Part shown: positions 32,507 to 41,978 of the stretch, piece by piece
Layout of the letters: the number at the start of each line of letters is the position of its first letter
Numbering within the stretch: the stretch's first letter is position 1
Origin: an uncultured Lachnospiraceae bacterium
GTDB lineage: Bacteria; Bacillota; Clostridia; Lachnospirales; Lachnospiraceae
Direction of reading: 5' to 3'
Length of the DNA stretch: 64,000 nucleotides
Assembly: GCA_902777355.1 (NCBI GenBank)
Contig: CACYTU010000021.1
Coordinates: 1-64,000 of the forward strand
Translations under genes and position numbers: made by a program
Notes under the pieces: model-generated
Told to the model about the DNA's origin: nothing
Databases searched by the model: none
What the model saw: the letters and a program-made list of their open reading frames with translations, nothing else

Positions 32507-33463
32507 TTATCTCACGACCCATTCGCCAAAATCATCATCCCAGTCAAGATAGGGTCTCTCGCAGACTGTGCCGTCCGTGAGTGTCACGCTCTTGACCCCG
32601 GCATATATATAGCGGATCTGCTTTCTCTTGGGGATCGTCATGTAATCGCAATACACAACCTGTCCCGGCTCGACGATTTTGTTGGTGACCCAGGTATAGA
32701 CTGTATCTCCGTAAATTCTGTTTTTGCTGCTGTCCTTGGCATAGACATATACTTCAAAGCTCTCGATCGTCTGGTCGGAAGAAGTATTGAGGAACTGCAT
32801 GCGCACGTTCAAAAAGTCCGAGCTGTCGCTGGTCCAGTTCCAGTCGGCATAGCTGTTGGCCGGGAAGTCCATCGGCACTTCCGTCGTGTTGACCTTCCTC
32901 TTGGTGGGCTGTTCATAGAGGTAACTGCAGTTCACGTATCCGGTTTTGGAAATAGTCGGCGCGTAGACGGTCCAGTATTCGGAATCCGACCTGTCCAGGA
33001 CGACTACCGGATCTCCGGTGTACAATTTCCCGATCTCATTCTTTGATTCAAAGGCCTTGGCCTTGCGGACCGCCAGGTAACCGGTCTTGACTTTGGCATA
33101 CATTACCTCGCCGTCATATTCCCCCTTGTAGCGGAGGTAACTGCCGTTAACATAGCCATGCTTACCCAGAGAGGGGGCATAGACATAGCGGTATACGCTC
33201 TCGTCTCCGCTCGTGGGGCACTCGATCACAGTGTCTCCTGTGTAAAGCTTGCCGATCTCGTTTTTGGAGTTGAACTCTTTTTTGGTACGCAGTGCCAGGT
33301 AGCCGGTCTCCACCTTCACTGTATAAGTATTGAGGCGGTAGTTCGCGGCGTTTATTTTCTGGGGCACTGCAAGGATCAGTATTGCCGCCAGAAGCAGGAC
33401 AGAAATCATGGCCCTGGCAGACTTCCCACTGCTGATCCTCAGGTTTTCAGTATTGGCTCTCAT
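32507..33463 (-). CDS. Secreted protein with two bacterial SH3 domains
   Basis: The 318-residue protein starts at ATG 33463 (GGGAGGAATAAG upstream). A signal peptide or anchor (19-40) ends near INAANY. Two ~65-residue SH3-like repeats follow, each with VKTGYLA[LV]R and NEIGKLYTGD and ending with GYVN[GC]SYL. The C-terminal ~110 residues form a beta-rich domain with SFEVYVYAKDSSK and YCDYMTIPKRKQI. Bacterial SH3 domains bind cell-wall peptides, so it probably sits in the wall. No catalytic domain is visible. Confidence 0.8.
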   Translation of the reverse strand: MRANTENLRISSGKSARAMISVLLLAAILILAVPQKINAANYRLNTYTVKVETGYLALRTKKEFNSKNEIGKLYTGDTVIECPTSGDESVYRYVYAPSLGKHGYVNGSYLRYKGEYDGEVMYAKVKTGYLAVRKAKAFESKNEIGKLYTGDPVVVLDRSDSEYWTVYAPTISKTGYVNCSYLYEQPTKRKVNTTEVPMDFPANSYADWNWTSDSSDFLNVRMQFLNTSSDQTIESFEVYVYAKDSSKNRIYGDTVYTWVTNKIVEPGQVVYCDYMTIPKRKQIRYIYAGVKSVTLTDGTVCERPYLDWDDDFGEWVVR

Positions 33464-33976
33464 CTTATTCCTCCCTTTCAAAGCGCTATAAGCAGGGACA
33501 GCCGTATTGTGTCCGGCTGCTGTCTGCCGCGGCTTTATCACTGACTTTTCTGTCAATACAATTATACATTTTCCTCTGATATACCGTCAATCTAACGTAA
33601 AAAAAACGAGTCGGCAAATGCGAACCCCTTACTGTTCACACGGCGATATCAAAGTTTCACTTTGTCGCATAAAACGCATGACAGGTGGGTTCGCAGCGCA
33701 AAACAAATAGCCGCCGTTTTATGCAATAACCGGGTATGCAGTCTTCCGATTGCTTCTGATTGCTTCCGATTGAAGGACCGGCTTCCAATTGAACAATCGA
33801 TTTCCATAGGATAAAATATAGGAAAGAAATAAACGGTAAAGGAACCGAATACCGACGGTAATATGAGCCCGAAAAATGAACAGCAGTCTTATCCGCAGAC
33901 TGTGGCAGTGTTCCCGGCAGGCCATAAGGAAATACAGTATAGACGAAAACAGCGCGTCTTTTCCAGGAGGTAAAAC
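33464..33976. other. Intergenic region with a large imperfect hairpin
   Basis: No gene is seen. TGCGAACCCCTTACTGT (about 33618) pairs imperfectly with ACAGGTGGGTTCGCA (about 33682), enclosing a second smaller hairpin. The promoter of the downstream gene was not identified. Confidence 0.4.
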
Positions 33977-36319
33977 ATGAAAATCTGTTACAACTGCTTT
34001 CATACAGCGAACGATTCCTTTCGTTTCTGCGAAAAGTGCGGGTCGCCTCTGGATTATCAGAACAGTGCCGCCTGTCCGGACGCTCTCGAGTGCGGAACGA
34101 CCCTGTATGGACGTTATCTGATCGGAAATGTTCTGCAGCAGGACGATTCTTCTATTACCTATGCAGCACAGGACTCCCGCACAAAGGGAAGGGTCGCGGT
34201 CAGGGAATACTTCCCCAGGGCATACTCCTCGAGATCTTCCATGTGCACCGTATCGGTCTCCGAAGAGCACAGGGATGAATATCTGGAGGGGAAAGATCTG
34301 TTCCTGCAGAATGCGGAGACTCTGGCAGATGAAACGGATTCCGACCAGCCTCCTTGTGTTCAGTCTTATTTCAACCAGAATGATACTGCCTATCTGGTCG
34401 TGGACTATGGAAGTCCGGATCATCTGAAGGAATTTCTGGATGGAAAAAAGTTCCAGGTCCCCGGCGCAGGACCAGCCAGGGATTCAGCCGGCAGGCCATC
34501 GTCTGCGGTTTCACCTGTGGCATCACATGTGGCATCATCCGCGGTTTCACCTGTGGCATCATCCACAGCATCACCTGTGGCATCATCTGCAGTATCATCC
34601 GAGGCTTCACCCACAGGGAAAAGCACGCCGCCGGCTTCCACAGCTGCAGCCACGGATCCTTCTCTTTCTCCGGACGCAGTCCAAAAAACGTCTCTGCCTG
34701 AAGACCGCCCCGGCAGTCCCGGGGGCTATTACCCGGGCACTTTACCCGGCGAAAGCATCAACGTGCCCCACCGGAATCCTGGCCGCGATCCTGCTTTGAA
34801 TCCGGAAAACGCCAGACCCCAGGATCCCGCGCCGAATGGTCTGTGGCACGATGTGCCGGGCAGTCTGCCGGGTGGTATTCCCGGCAGCACAGGTTACGGT
34901 CCGGGCGGCAGCTCGGGCGCTGGTCCGGGCAGCAGTCCGAATTTCTCAGCAGATGGTGGCAGGGGCGCTGGTCCGGGCGGCTTTCCGGGCAGCAGTTCCG
35001 GCCGCGGTCCGGACGCAGGAAAGAGTACTTCCGCAGGTTCCGGTGCGGGCAGCGGCAGGAAGAACAGCTTTCTTCCCATTGCTTTCATACTGGGGATACT
35101 GGCCCTGTGTCTGGTCGTCATTATGCTGTTGATTCCCCGTATTGCGAGAGGCTCCCGGGATTTCAGATATTTCATTTACTCGATCCAGAGACAAATTCAC
35201 AAGAAACGGGACTGGCTTGAGAGAAGATCGTCGGAACCCGATGACAGCTCTGATGGAAAGGGATCAGGAAGCGGATCAGGGATCGAAGATATCTTCAATG
35301 GAAACGGGTCTGAAAATGATGGCACGAAAAAAGACACTCCGGTCAAGAACCCTTTTGAAGACCTGCTGAAAGATGACAGCAGCTCAGACGAAGAATCCGC
35401 AAAAGGAATCAGTTCCGGAAATTACTACAACAAAGGATACTACGCACTGCTTGGAGACGAATGCTTCTTTGCTGACTCCCGCGGTCTCTACCGCAGCAGT
35501 TATGACGATATCGGGAATGCGGAAAAAGTTGCTTCCGAACCGGCCACTTATCTCAATCTATATGGCGGCAGGATATACTACTTAAATGATTTAGACAATA
35601 AAATCAGGTGTTTTGATCCGGATAGCAAAGCCACCTATGACATTTATGATTATGAGGGTGAGCAGGGATTTAAACCTGAGTCGGTCTGTATTAACGGGGA
35701 CTGGTGCTATTTTTCATGCAAGAACAGACTCTACCGGTTTTCCATGGAGGATGTCAGCAGTCAGTCTTCCCTGCATTCGCAGGACGTCGAAACAGTCCTG
35801 GAGGATTTTAACGCTGAGAACCATATTTTCCCCAGCCTGTGTTTCGTAGAGGGGAGCATGGTGTACAACGGGCAGGAAGGGACAGTAGCGGTCGACCCTG
35901 ATGGCAACAGGAAAACACTGTCCCCCAGGAAGGGCAGGCTGTTCAGCAGCGGGTCTGACCTTTACTTCAAGTACGGTATCAATGAAATCTACCGGCTCGG
36001 CCTGGATGGAAGCAGCACTCAGATTATAAACGCGCAATCCGGAAGCTTCATCACAACTGCCGGCTGCACCGGAGGCTGGATTTATTATTCACTTGAAACT
36101 GAAGATAATATAGAACTGTGGAGACTCTCATCAGACGGGGATCAGAATGAATATATAGGGGACCTGGGTTCGAAAGGAGATATCCTGATCAGTTTATGTG
36201 TGTTCAAAGCTCCTGATGAAGATGTGGCCGGCGATAAGTCTGCATATGCATATGTCTATCTGCTTCCAAAAACAGACTCCCGGATGACTCCGATCCATAA
36301 GACTTTCTCTGTTGAGTGA
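33977..36319 (+). CDS. Membrane protein with zinc ribbon, degenerate kinase N-lobe and DUF5050-like propeller
   Basis: The 780-residue protein begins with a zinc ribbon (CYNC...CEKC, Cys 4, 7, 18, 21), then residues 40-150 align with the N-lobe of bacterial Ser/Thr kinases of the type GTVLNGRY...VAIKEYFP. Here the Gly-rich loop reads NVLQQDDSSI and the catalytic lysine of VAIKEYFP is Arg76 (VAVREYFP); no C-lobe follows, so it cannot be an active kinase. Next are ~200 residues rich in Ser/Pro/Gly, one membrane helix (~363-387), a charged linker and a C-terminal DUF5050-like beta-propeller (~480-770) with repeated YFADSRGLYRSS / IYYLNDLDNKIRCF units. It probably passes a signal between an external sensor and a cytosolic partner. 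Confidence 0.7.
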   Translation: MKICYNCFHTANDSFRFCEKCGSPLDYQNSAACPDALECGTTLYGRYLIGNVLQQDDSSITYAAQDSRTKGRVAVREYFPRAYSSRSSMCTVSVSEEHRDEYLEGKDLFLQNAETLADETDSDQPPCVQSYFNQNDTAYLVVDYGSPDHLKEFLDGKKFQVPGAGPARDSAGRPSSAVSPVASHVASSAVSPVASSTASPVASSAVSSEASPTGKSTPPASTAAATDPSLSPDAVQKTSLPEDRPGSPGGYYPGTLPGESINVPHRNPGRDPALNPENARPQDPAPNGLWHDVPGSLPGGIPGSTGYGPGGSSGAGPGSSPNFSADGGRGAGPGGFPGSSSGRGPDAGKSTSAGSGAGSGRKNSFLPIAFILGILALCLVVIMLLIPRIARGSRDFRYFIYSIQRQIHKKRDWLERRSSEPDDSSDGKGSGSGSGIEDIFNGNGSENDGTKKDTPVKNPFEDLLKDDSSSDEESAKGISSGNYYNKGYYALLGDECFFADSRGLYRSSYDDIGNAEKVASEPATYLNLYGGRIYYLNDLDNKIRCFDPDSKATYDIYDYEGEQGFKPESVCINGDWCYFSCKNRLYRFSMEDVSSQSSLHSQDVETVLEDFNAENHIFPSLCFVEGSMVYNGQEGTVAVDPDGNRKTLSPRKGRLFSSGSDLYFKYGINEIYRLGLDGSSTQIINAQSGSFITTAGCTGGWIYYSLETEDNIELWRLSSDGDQNEYIGDLGSKGDILISLCVFKAPDEDVAGDKSAYAYVYLLPKTDSRMTPIHKTFSVE

Positions 36320-36374
36320 TGTTTGATTGATGTTTGATTGATGTTTGATTGATGTTTGATTGATGTTCAATTGA
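36307..36374. repeat. 15-bp tandem repeats
   Basis: The phrase GATTGATGTTT recurs about five times between 36307 and 36374, ending with GATTGATGTTCAATTGATG. It begins at the stop codon region of the pseudokinase gene. Confidence 0.7.
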
Positions 36375-36443
36375 TGTACTCCACCGACCGGCCCGTATCC
36401 GCCGAAATGCGGAAACTTCATTACACGTGCTGTATCATCAACA

Positions 36444-36530
36444 GGGCAGAGACGGTCATGCCGCCCTCTACCCTCCCGCGGGCTTCCGTTCGCTATCAGG
36501 CGAAAAACACCTTACGCAGCCCTGCGATAA
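36444..36530. repeat. GGGCAGAGG palindrome, copy B with extended tail
   Basis: GGGCAGAGACGG...CCGCCCTCTACCC forms a hairpin; the following ~55 bases (CTCCCGCGG...GGCGAAAAACACCTTACG) are shared with copy C at 59317. The rest of 36320-36757 contains TCTCTTTGTTTTTG repeats (about 36598-36720) and no gene. Confidence 0.6.
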
Positions 36531-36757
36531 AAAGACACGGAGGACGGATCTGTCTGACTGCCTGCATGCAGCCGGTCAAACGATCCCGTCTCCCGTGTCT
36601 CTTTTGTTTTCTGTATCTCTTTGTTTGTATCTCTTTGTTTTTGTGTCTCTTTGTTTTTGTATCTCTTTGTTTTCTGTATCTCTTTGTTTTTTGTGTCTCT
36701 TTTGTTTCCGTGTCCCTTTTGATCTGTTTTGTTTTCCGTGCCCCTTTATTCTGTTTT

Positions 36758-37465
36758 TCAGAAAAAGCGCTCTTCGGCATGGAAGACGCGGCTGATCTCA
36801 CTGTAGCGGCCGAACACTGTGATGCGGTCTCCCGGCATGAAGACTGTATCCGCCTTTGCCGCCTCCTGCCTGATCCCGTCTCTTTCGATCAGAAGCACCA
36901 TCAGATTGTGGTTCTGCTTCAACCGGCTCTGAGCCAGGCTTTTCCCCTGAAGCTCTTCCGGTACCTCTTTCAGAATCACGTTGGCAATGGATTCATGCCC
37001 GATATAGTCCATCAGCAGCACGGTATTTACCTTGTCCTGCTTCATGATCCTTCCCGCCAGCCGGCTCAGTATACTGTCGATCCTCTTGCGGATGAACCGC
37101 GTTCTGATCAGTGTGATGACCAGAGCCGCAATCGCAAGAGGAACCACGATTCCTACGAAAACGTTGTCAACCTGGGCAGATTTCAGGGAGAAAAAAACAT
37201 TGACGAGAGCAGACACGATCGACACGTTGAAGACGTATCCGAAGAGCATGGTCACCTGAGCAAGCCTTCGACGCATTTTTGAAGAAAGAATGCTCTCGCT
37301 CTCGCGGGTCGTGAAACCGGCTCCGGTCAGAATCGACAGGACCTGAAAGCGGGCCTTGTCATCCGGCAGTCCGGTAATCCGGAACATCATTGTAAAAAGT
37401 TCCAGGATGATCCAGTAAATCAGGACGATCACTGAAAAAAGGATACTGGCAAGAAATAATGTCAT
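36758..37465 (-). CDS. Membrane protein with TrkA-C (RCK C-terminal) domain
   Basis: The 235-residue protein has a first membrane helix (2-25), a cytosolic loop, two further hydrophobic helices (~70-120) and a C-terminal TrkA-C domain (~160-230) with GHESIANVILKEVPEELQGKSLAQSRL and MPGDRITVFGR. TrkA-C domains bind small ligands such as nucleotides and gate ion transport. The short membrane part lacks a channel or transporter signature, so it may regulate a partner. AGGAG lies before the ATG. The preceding and following genes look unrelated. Confidence 0.75.
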   Translation of the reverse strand: MTLFLASILFSVIVLIYWIILELFTMMFRITGLPDDKARFQVLSILTGAGFTTRESESILSSKMRRRLAQVTMLFGYVFNVSIVSALVNVFFSLKSAQVDNVFVGIVVPLAIAALVITLIRTRFIRKRIDSILSRLAGRIMKQDKVNTVLLMDYIGHESIANVILKEVPEELQGKSLAQSRLKQNHNLMVLLIERDGIRQEAAKADTVFMPGDRITVFGRYSEISRVFHAEERFF

Positions 37466-37590
37466 CGATCTGCTCCTGTCTGATTCACATGCTTATGTAT
37501 ATCTTCTTTTTTCAGGTTGTTATGGGCTGAAATAAGTCGCAAACAGTTAAGGTTTCCTGCCGGACAGACAGAGAAAAAAGCTCTGCGCGG

Positions 37591-38124
37591 TCAGTCGTAA
37601 ATACGGATCTCGCCGTTTCCGATCTTATACGCCGCAAACTCTTCATTGGTCATGTCGCGGTGCCAGGATTCCACATAACGGACGATTCCGTTGTGAGCCA
37701 CCAGCACATAGGTCTTTTCATCGTTTTTCAGCTCGTCCAGAAGATTATATACCCTCTGTGCAGCGCGGAACATGGACTCACCGGTCCCGAAGGAGTTGAG
37801 GAAACATTGCTTAGCCTCAAAAAAGCCCCGACTGTTTCGGGGGCTGGTGCCCTCCCAAATCCCGAAATTCTGCTCCGCCAGGCGCGGCTCGACGCGTACA
37901 GGAATCCCTGTGATCTTCGAGATGTGCCCGGCTGTGTCCGCCGCCCTCATCAGGGGCGAGCACAGTATCTCATCTGCCGTATATCCCATTTCCACGAATT
38001 TATTACCTGTCTGAATTGCCTGCTCGTGCCCCTTTTCTGTCAGCGGGACATCTGTGGCTCCGCAGATCTTGTCCGCTACATTCCACTCAGATTCCCCATG
38101 TCTGATAAAATAAATTTTTCCCAT
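37591..38124 (-). CDS. Histidine phosphatase (phosphoglycerate mutase-like)
   Basis: The 177-residue protein begins FIRHGESEWN, the RHG motif with the phospho-accepting His, followed by CSPLMRAADTA (second Arg), a Glu region (AEQNFGIWEG) and VAHNGIVRY (second catalytic His). These are the complete active-site residues of the family. It acts on small phosphorylated metabolites in the cytosol, with the substrate unknown. AGAGGGAAAA precedes the ATG. It lies 220 bases after a DUF554 gene on the same strand, separated by a tandem-repeat block. Confidence 0.88.
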   Translation of the reverse strand: MGKIYFIRHGESEWNVADKICGATDVPLTEKGHEQAIQTGNKFVEMGYTADEILCSPLMRAADTAGHISKITGIPVRVEPRLAEQNFGIWEGTSPRNSRGFFEAKQCFLNSFGTGESMFRAAQRVYNLLDELKNDEKTYVLVAHNGIVRYVESWHRDMTNEEFAAYKIGNGEIRIYD

Positions 38125-38144
38125 TTTTCCCTCTTTCCAAAATC

Positions 38145-38335
38145 ATGCCGGAACACAAGCCGGATCTTGTCGGAACACGTCGGAACATGCCAATACTTGC
38201 CGGAACCAGCCGGAACATTCCAGAACCAGCCGGAGCGCACCATCACTTGCCGGAACCAACCGGAACATTCCGGAACCAGCCGGAGCGCACCATCACTTGC
38301 CGGAACCAGCCGGAACATACCGGATCGCGCCAGCA
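38145..38335. repeat. Tandem repeats between DUF554 and the phosphatase
   Basis: Units built from GCCGGAACCAGCCGGA[AG]C and CGCACCATCACTTGCC recur; two ~57-bp units (about 38208 and 38265) are nearly identical. The frames across it are artefacts of the repeat. Confidence 0.75.
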
Positions 38336-38345
38336 CCATAAGCCG

Positions 38346-39086
38346 TCAGCCAAAGGGCAGATAGGCCGCCAGCACTGCCAGGACCAGACCGGGCATCATA
38401 TTGGCGACGCGCACCTTCTTTCCCCACACCAGGTTTACTCCGACGCAGAAAATGAGGATGGAACCCACGAGGGAGATGTTGGCAATGGCAGCCTCTGTCA
38501 TGAGAGGGGCGATCAGCCTGGCCAGCAGGGTGACACCGCCCTCAAAGAAAAAGATCGGAATCGCGGCAAAAGCACTGCCCTTGCCCATGGCGGATGTCAT
38601 GACCGCGACAATGATGAAATCCAGTACGGACTTCACCGCCAGGGTTGAGTAGTCTCCCATCACCCCGTCCTGGATCGAGCCGACTATTGCCATCGCCCCG
38701 ATACATATGGTGAGCGAGGACGTGACAAAGGCATCCACAAAGCGGGCATCCTTAGCGTTTCCTGTCTTGAACTTGAGCCAGGTCCCAAAGCGCTCAAAGG
38801 CCTCTTCTATCTGCAGAATCTCGCCGATCACGGTTCCGACCGCCAGGCAGAGCACGATAAACATGGACCTTCCGCTCGTAAGGGCGAACCCTTCACCTGT
38901 CCCGGAAGCCGTGATCTGCAGCATGCCCTCCATGGCTCCCGCAATCGCGATAAAAAGCACGCTGATCCCGCACACGATCGTGACAGATTCCTGCTGCTCC
39001 TCTTTAAATAAACGGCCTGCAAAATGGCCGACAAGGCCGCCTGCCACTACCGCACCTGTATTGATCAGTGTTCCTGTTCCTGCCAT
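38346..39086 (-). CDS. DUF554 membrane protein
   Basis: The 246-residue protein has about seven membrane segments and DUF554 hallmarks: GTLINTGAVVAGGLVGHFAGRL at the N terminus, GMLQI, FVDAFVTSSLTICIGAMAIVGSIQDG in the middle and GSILIFCVGVNLVWGKKVRVANMMPGLVLAVL at the end. The family (YdfK and relatives) is of unknown transport or signalling function. The start is ATG 39086 with GGAG upstream; the longer frame from 39125 would start in a repeat. Confidence 0.85.
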   Translation of the reverse strand: MAGTGTLINTGAVVAGGLVGHFAGRLFKEEQQESVTIVCGISVLFIAIAGAMEGMLQITASGTGEGFALTSGRSMFIVLCLAVGTVIGEILQIEEAFERFGTWLKFKTGNAKDARFVDAFVTSSLTICIGAMAIVGSIQDGVMGDYSTLAVKSVLDFIIVAVMTSAMGKGSAFAAIPIFFFEGGVTLLARLIAPLMTEAAIANISLVGSILIFCVGVNLVWGKKVRVANMMPGLVLAVLAAYLPFG

Positions 39087-39235
39087 GCCTGTACTCCATA
39101 AAAATGGTAATACCTTACTTCGCATAAAAGTAATGCCTATATTCCACGAAAAATGGTACCGCCCTGCTTCACGAAAAATGAAACTGCCCTGCTTTACGAA
39201 AAAAGGGATACCTGTTCTCCATGAAAAAAGGAAAC
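39087..39235. repeat. ~26-bp degenerate repeats upstream of DUF554
   Basis: Six drifting units of type CTGCTTCACGAAAAATGGTA follow each other; the first overlaps the 5' end of the DUF554 gene. The remaining bases to 39371 show nothing recognisable. Confidence 0.6.
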
Positions 39236-39371
39236 GGATGGGGCGGTTTCTTCCTCCCCATCCGGTCAGGTGACTCTTTTCTCAGGATCTTTTCTGCGCT
39301 GACCCCATGCAGCAGCTTCCGGTCTGCCGCGTCCAAAAGATACTGCTGACAGTCCTTTTGGGCTTAAGTGG

Positions 39372-40556
39372 TCAGTCATCCAGGACCGAAAACGGTCTCA
39401 TTTCCAGGTCTTCTCCCATATGAGCCGTCCTCAGAGTTGAAGCCTCTTCGTTGGAAACATTGCTCATCATCTCGATGCTGATGGATGAAACCTCATCCTC
39501 GCTGATCTGTGTCAGATCGAAGGTATTGGTTCCGGAGAGGTCTTTCACGTCCTGATCCTTTTTCTTCTGGTCCTTGCCGTCTTTCATTTCAAAGCCCTGC
39601 AGCTCTACCTCGGCCGCTACGGCATACCACGGTTTGTCGGCATTTGCCTCCTCATCCATCAGGAGAGATTCAATACACTCCAGTCTGCCGTCGGTCAGCT
39701 GGAAATAGCTGATGATCCATCTGCCGTCGTCAGTGGTCTCCTCTCTGCGGATTAGGTTGTCATCGCAGATATAATACTCGATATTTCCGTCACTCAGGAC
39801 CACCCGTTTGGGAGAACCATTCTCAACTGTATAGATTGAGAACACAGCTCCATCTCCGAAGGCCTTTTTGTCCATGGGGCCGACTATAAATTCATCCTGC
39901 CCGTCACCATCCAGATCCCTGCTGGTGTAACCCATGGATTCCACAGCGTCTTCGTTCTGAGAGACCCACTGCAGCCCAAGTCTGGACATGGATTCCGCGT
40001 CCCATCCTGCCAGCGCTGCCCCGTTATATCTCTGGTAGATATCGTAATAGGCATCGTCCGCCTCGTTAGGGCCTGTCATGCGGAGTTTTGTCTTCTTCTT
40101 TTTGTGTTTTGCTTTGCGCTTGGCCTCATAGGCAGCAATGAAATTGACATTGGCTGTCTCATAGGCGTTGAAGAGATTGCCGTTAAAGAGCTTCTCTTCA
40201 ATCTTTCCGTGATACCATTTCTGCTTATTGAAATATTCCTGGATCCACTTGGTGGAAAACTTGCGGCCCCGTCTTGCGAAAAACTCGTTGCGGGCAAGAA
40301 TCAGCTGGTCGTCGCTCATCCAGCTGATATTCTGCTCTGTAATAAAATATGTATCGGCATCAGGGAGAAGATACTGATTGTCATCCGCCTGCCTGTTGAA
40401 TTCCCAGTCGTCATTCTCTGAGTTTCCACCGAATTTTATTTTGTTTTTGGCAAGTGTTGTTACATCTCCTGTGTCCGCCGCCGCCGGCACCGCCAGAGAG
40501 CCTGATACGATCACAGCCAGCGCGACCGCTATCAATCTCAAGCCGATTCCTTTCAT
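39372..40556 (-). CDS. Secreted YARHG-domain protein
   Basis: The 394-residue protein has a cleavable signal peptide (ends AVPAAADT). Residues ~78-120 are a YARHG domain: MSDDQLILARNEFFARRGRKF and NKQKWYHGK, where the family usually reads NEIYARHGRKF. A basic stretch (KAKHKKKKTKLR) and a beta-rich C-terminal part follow, containing LDGDGQDEFIVG, an FG-GAP/Ca-binding-like loop. YARHG proteins are extracellular and of unknown function. GGGAGGGACTT precedes the ATG. Confidence 0.8.
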   Translation of the reverse strand: MKGIGLRLIAVALAVIVSGSLAVPAAADTGDVTTLAKNKIKFGGNSENDDWEFNRQADDNQYLLPDADTYFITEQNISWMSDDQLILARNEFFARRGRKFSTKWIQEYFNKQKWYHGKIEEKLFNGNLFNAYETANVNFIAAYEAKRKAKHKKKKTKLRMTGPNEADDAYYDIYQRYNGAALAGWDAESMSRLGLQWVSQNEDAVESMGYTSRDLDGDGQDEFIVGPMDKKAFGDGAVFSIYTVENGSPKRVVLSDGNIEYYICDDNLIRREETTDDGRWIISYFQLTDGRLECIESLLMDEEANADKPWYAVAAEVELQGFEMKDGKDQKKKDQDVKDLSGTNTFDLTQISEDEVSSISIEMMSNVSNEEASTLRTAHMGEDLEMRPFSVLDD

Positions 40557-41300
40557 AAGTAAGTCCCTCCCGGTCAGGTCATCCTCCGAGCCAGAAACAA
40601 TTTAGTAAAACAGTGCCTTCCGAATGACTTCTCTGAAGACTGAGGATCTGCAGAAAATGAATCCTCACAATTTAGTCTGTTTACAGTTTGTCTGCAGTTT
40701 GTTTATGTCTGTCTGCAGTCTGTTGACAGCCTGACTGCAGCCTGTCTATGTCTGTCCGCGTCTTTCTAAAATCTGTCTGCAGTTCCATAGTCTCTAAAAA
40801 ACCCAGATCCTCTTTCTTTTTAAAAAGGAAATGGGGAAAAACACTACATAAACCTGCGTCTTTTGCGAACCATAAAAAATCACTATATCATTTATATCAC
40901 AGTTTTGGCGGTTCGTCTTTAATATTTATGAATTTCTATGCCTTTTTTGCAGGAATTTCCGCAGAAGTAACAATATTTTGATACTCCATATCTTTAATGA
41001 CGACACGGGTATCCCACAGGTTACATCGCGGCAACATGCGCTGAACACACATTTTCGGGCTTCATCCGTAAGACCGCAGTTAAAAGTCAGCAGTACGCAG
41101 CTGACAAACAGCAGACAGCAGCTGACAGGCAGCAGGACTCAGCTGACAGGCAGCAGACAGCAGTCGACAGACAGCAGGCCGCAGCTGGCAGGCAGCAGGA
41201 CGCAGCTGACAGGAAGAAGACAGGAGCCGGGTCTGTGACTGTGATTAAAACAGAAAAAGACTGCTCCGCCGGTTTTTATGTTTGCGGAACAGCCCTGCTC
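40557..41300. other. Repeat-filled intergenic region
   Basis: No gene is accepted here. At about 40684-40770 there are CTGCAGTCTGT-type repeats; at 41077-41223 a 21-bp array (separate entry). The frame across the latter has no clear family or ribosome site. Confidence 0.5.
41077..41223. repeat. 21-bp tandem repeats (seven units)
   Basis: Seven consecutive 21-bp units of type CAGCTGACAGGCAGCAGGAC. On the plus strand they read as TQLTGSR heptads. The period of 21 bp equals that inside the C39/deacetylase gene, but the sequence differs. Confidence 0.8.
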
Positions 41301-41729
41301 TCAGTTCTTGTTGAGGTCGCCCAGAAGACTCTCGATGAAGTGCAGTTCCTTTTCAAGCGCGCTCTTCTGCTTGTCAAGGTCTTCCATCTGTACGAATTGC
41401 GTTTCCATTTCAGAGTCCGGCAGGTGCAGAAAACCGCCTGCGACCACAAAGGGAAGCTTCTGCTTTTTCTCGACTCCGTCATAGTCTATTGTGAGTACTG
41501 ATTCATTCTGGCTCACCACTTTGCCGGGTCCATACTGGGAGTGCTCGACTTCTGCCCCCTGCAGGTCGGGAAAGGAAAATCCGCTGCGCAGAGCCTCCAC
41601 TGCCGCCAGACGGCTTCCCAGCGACTCTTTCTGCGCATTCAGCTTCTCAATTTTTTCTCTCTTCTCTTCTTCTTTTTGACGCTGCGATAATGTTTTTTTC
41701 TTTACCTCTGTCCCTTCTTTATCCGCCAT
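41301..41729 (-). CDS. Coiled-coil protein with PcrA-tail-like (Tudor/KOW) domain
   Basis: The 142-residue protein has helical, charged ends (7-48 and 110-140) around a beta-rich core: VEHSQYGPGKVVSQNESVLTIDYDG then KKQKLPFVVAGGFL. The core resembles the small domain at the C terminus of PcrA/UvrD helicases (VxHxxFGxGxV...I.FD....K.l...a), which binds RNA polymerase. It may therefore act with the transcription or repair machinery; this is inferred from the motif only. AGGAGGAAGAAA precedes the ATG. It has no operon partner. Confidence 0.6.
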   Translation of the reverse strand: MADKEGTEVKKKTLSQRQKEEEKREKIEKLNAQKESLGSRLAAVEALRSGFSFPDLQGAEVEHSQYGPGKVVSQNESVLTIDYDGVEKKQKLPFVVAGGFLHLPDSEMETQFVQMEDLDKQKSALEKELHFIESLLGDLNKN

Positions 41730-41978
41730 TTTCTTCCTCCTGTGCTGAAATGTCTGTACCAGCTGTGATTCATATTCGTCACAATCTTCAGTTAAACAGC
41801 GTCTGAAATAATCCCTAACAGATGAATTATATCATAAATTGTCTGAAAAAATAATCAGTTTATTTAAAAAAGAAGGTAAAAGAAGAAAAAAAGGGTACTT
41901 TTCAGACCGGCACGAAACCCGGGGTGTTTTCGAGCGGTTTTAGCGGGAAAACCCGGGGGTTACGGCATCTGATCCCGA

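Noticed and set aside
38145..38648. 167-codon plus-strand frame
   Set aside because: Half is a tandem repeat, the rest is antisense to the DUF554 gene.
40978..41238. 86-codon frame with TQLTGSR heptads
   Set aside because: Produced by a 21-bp repeat; no ribosome site, no domain before or after the repeat.
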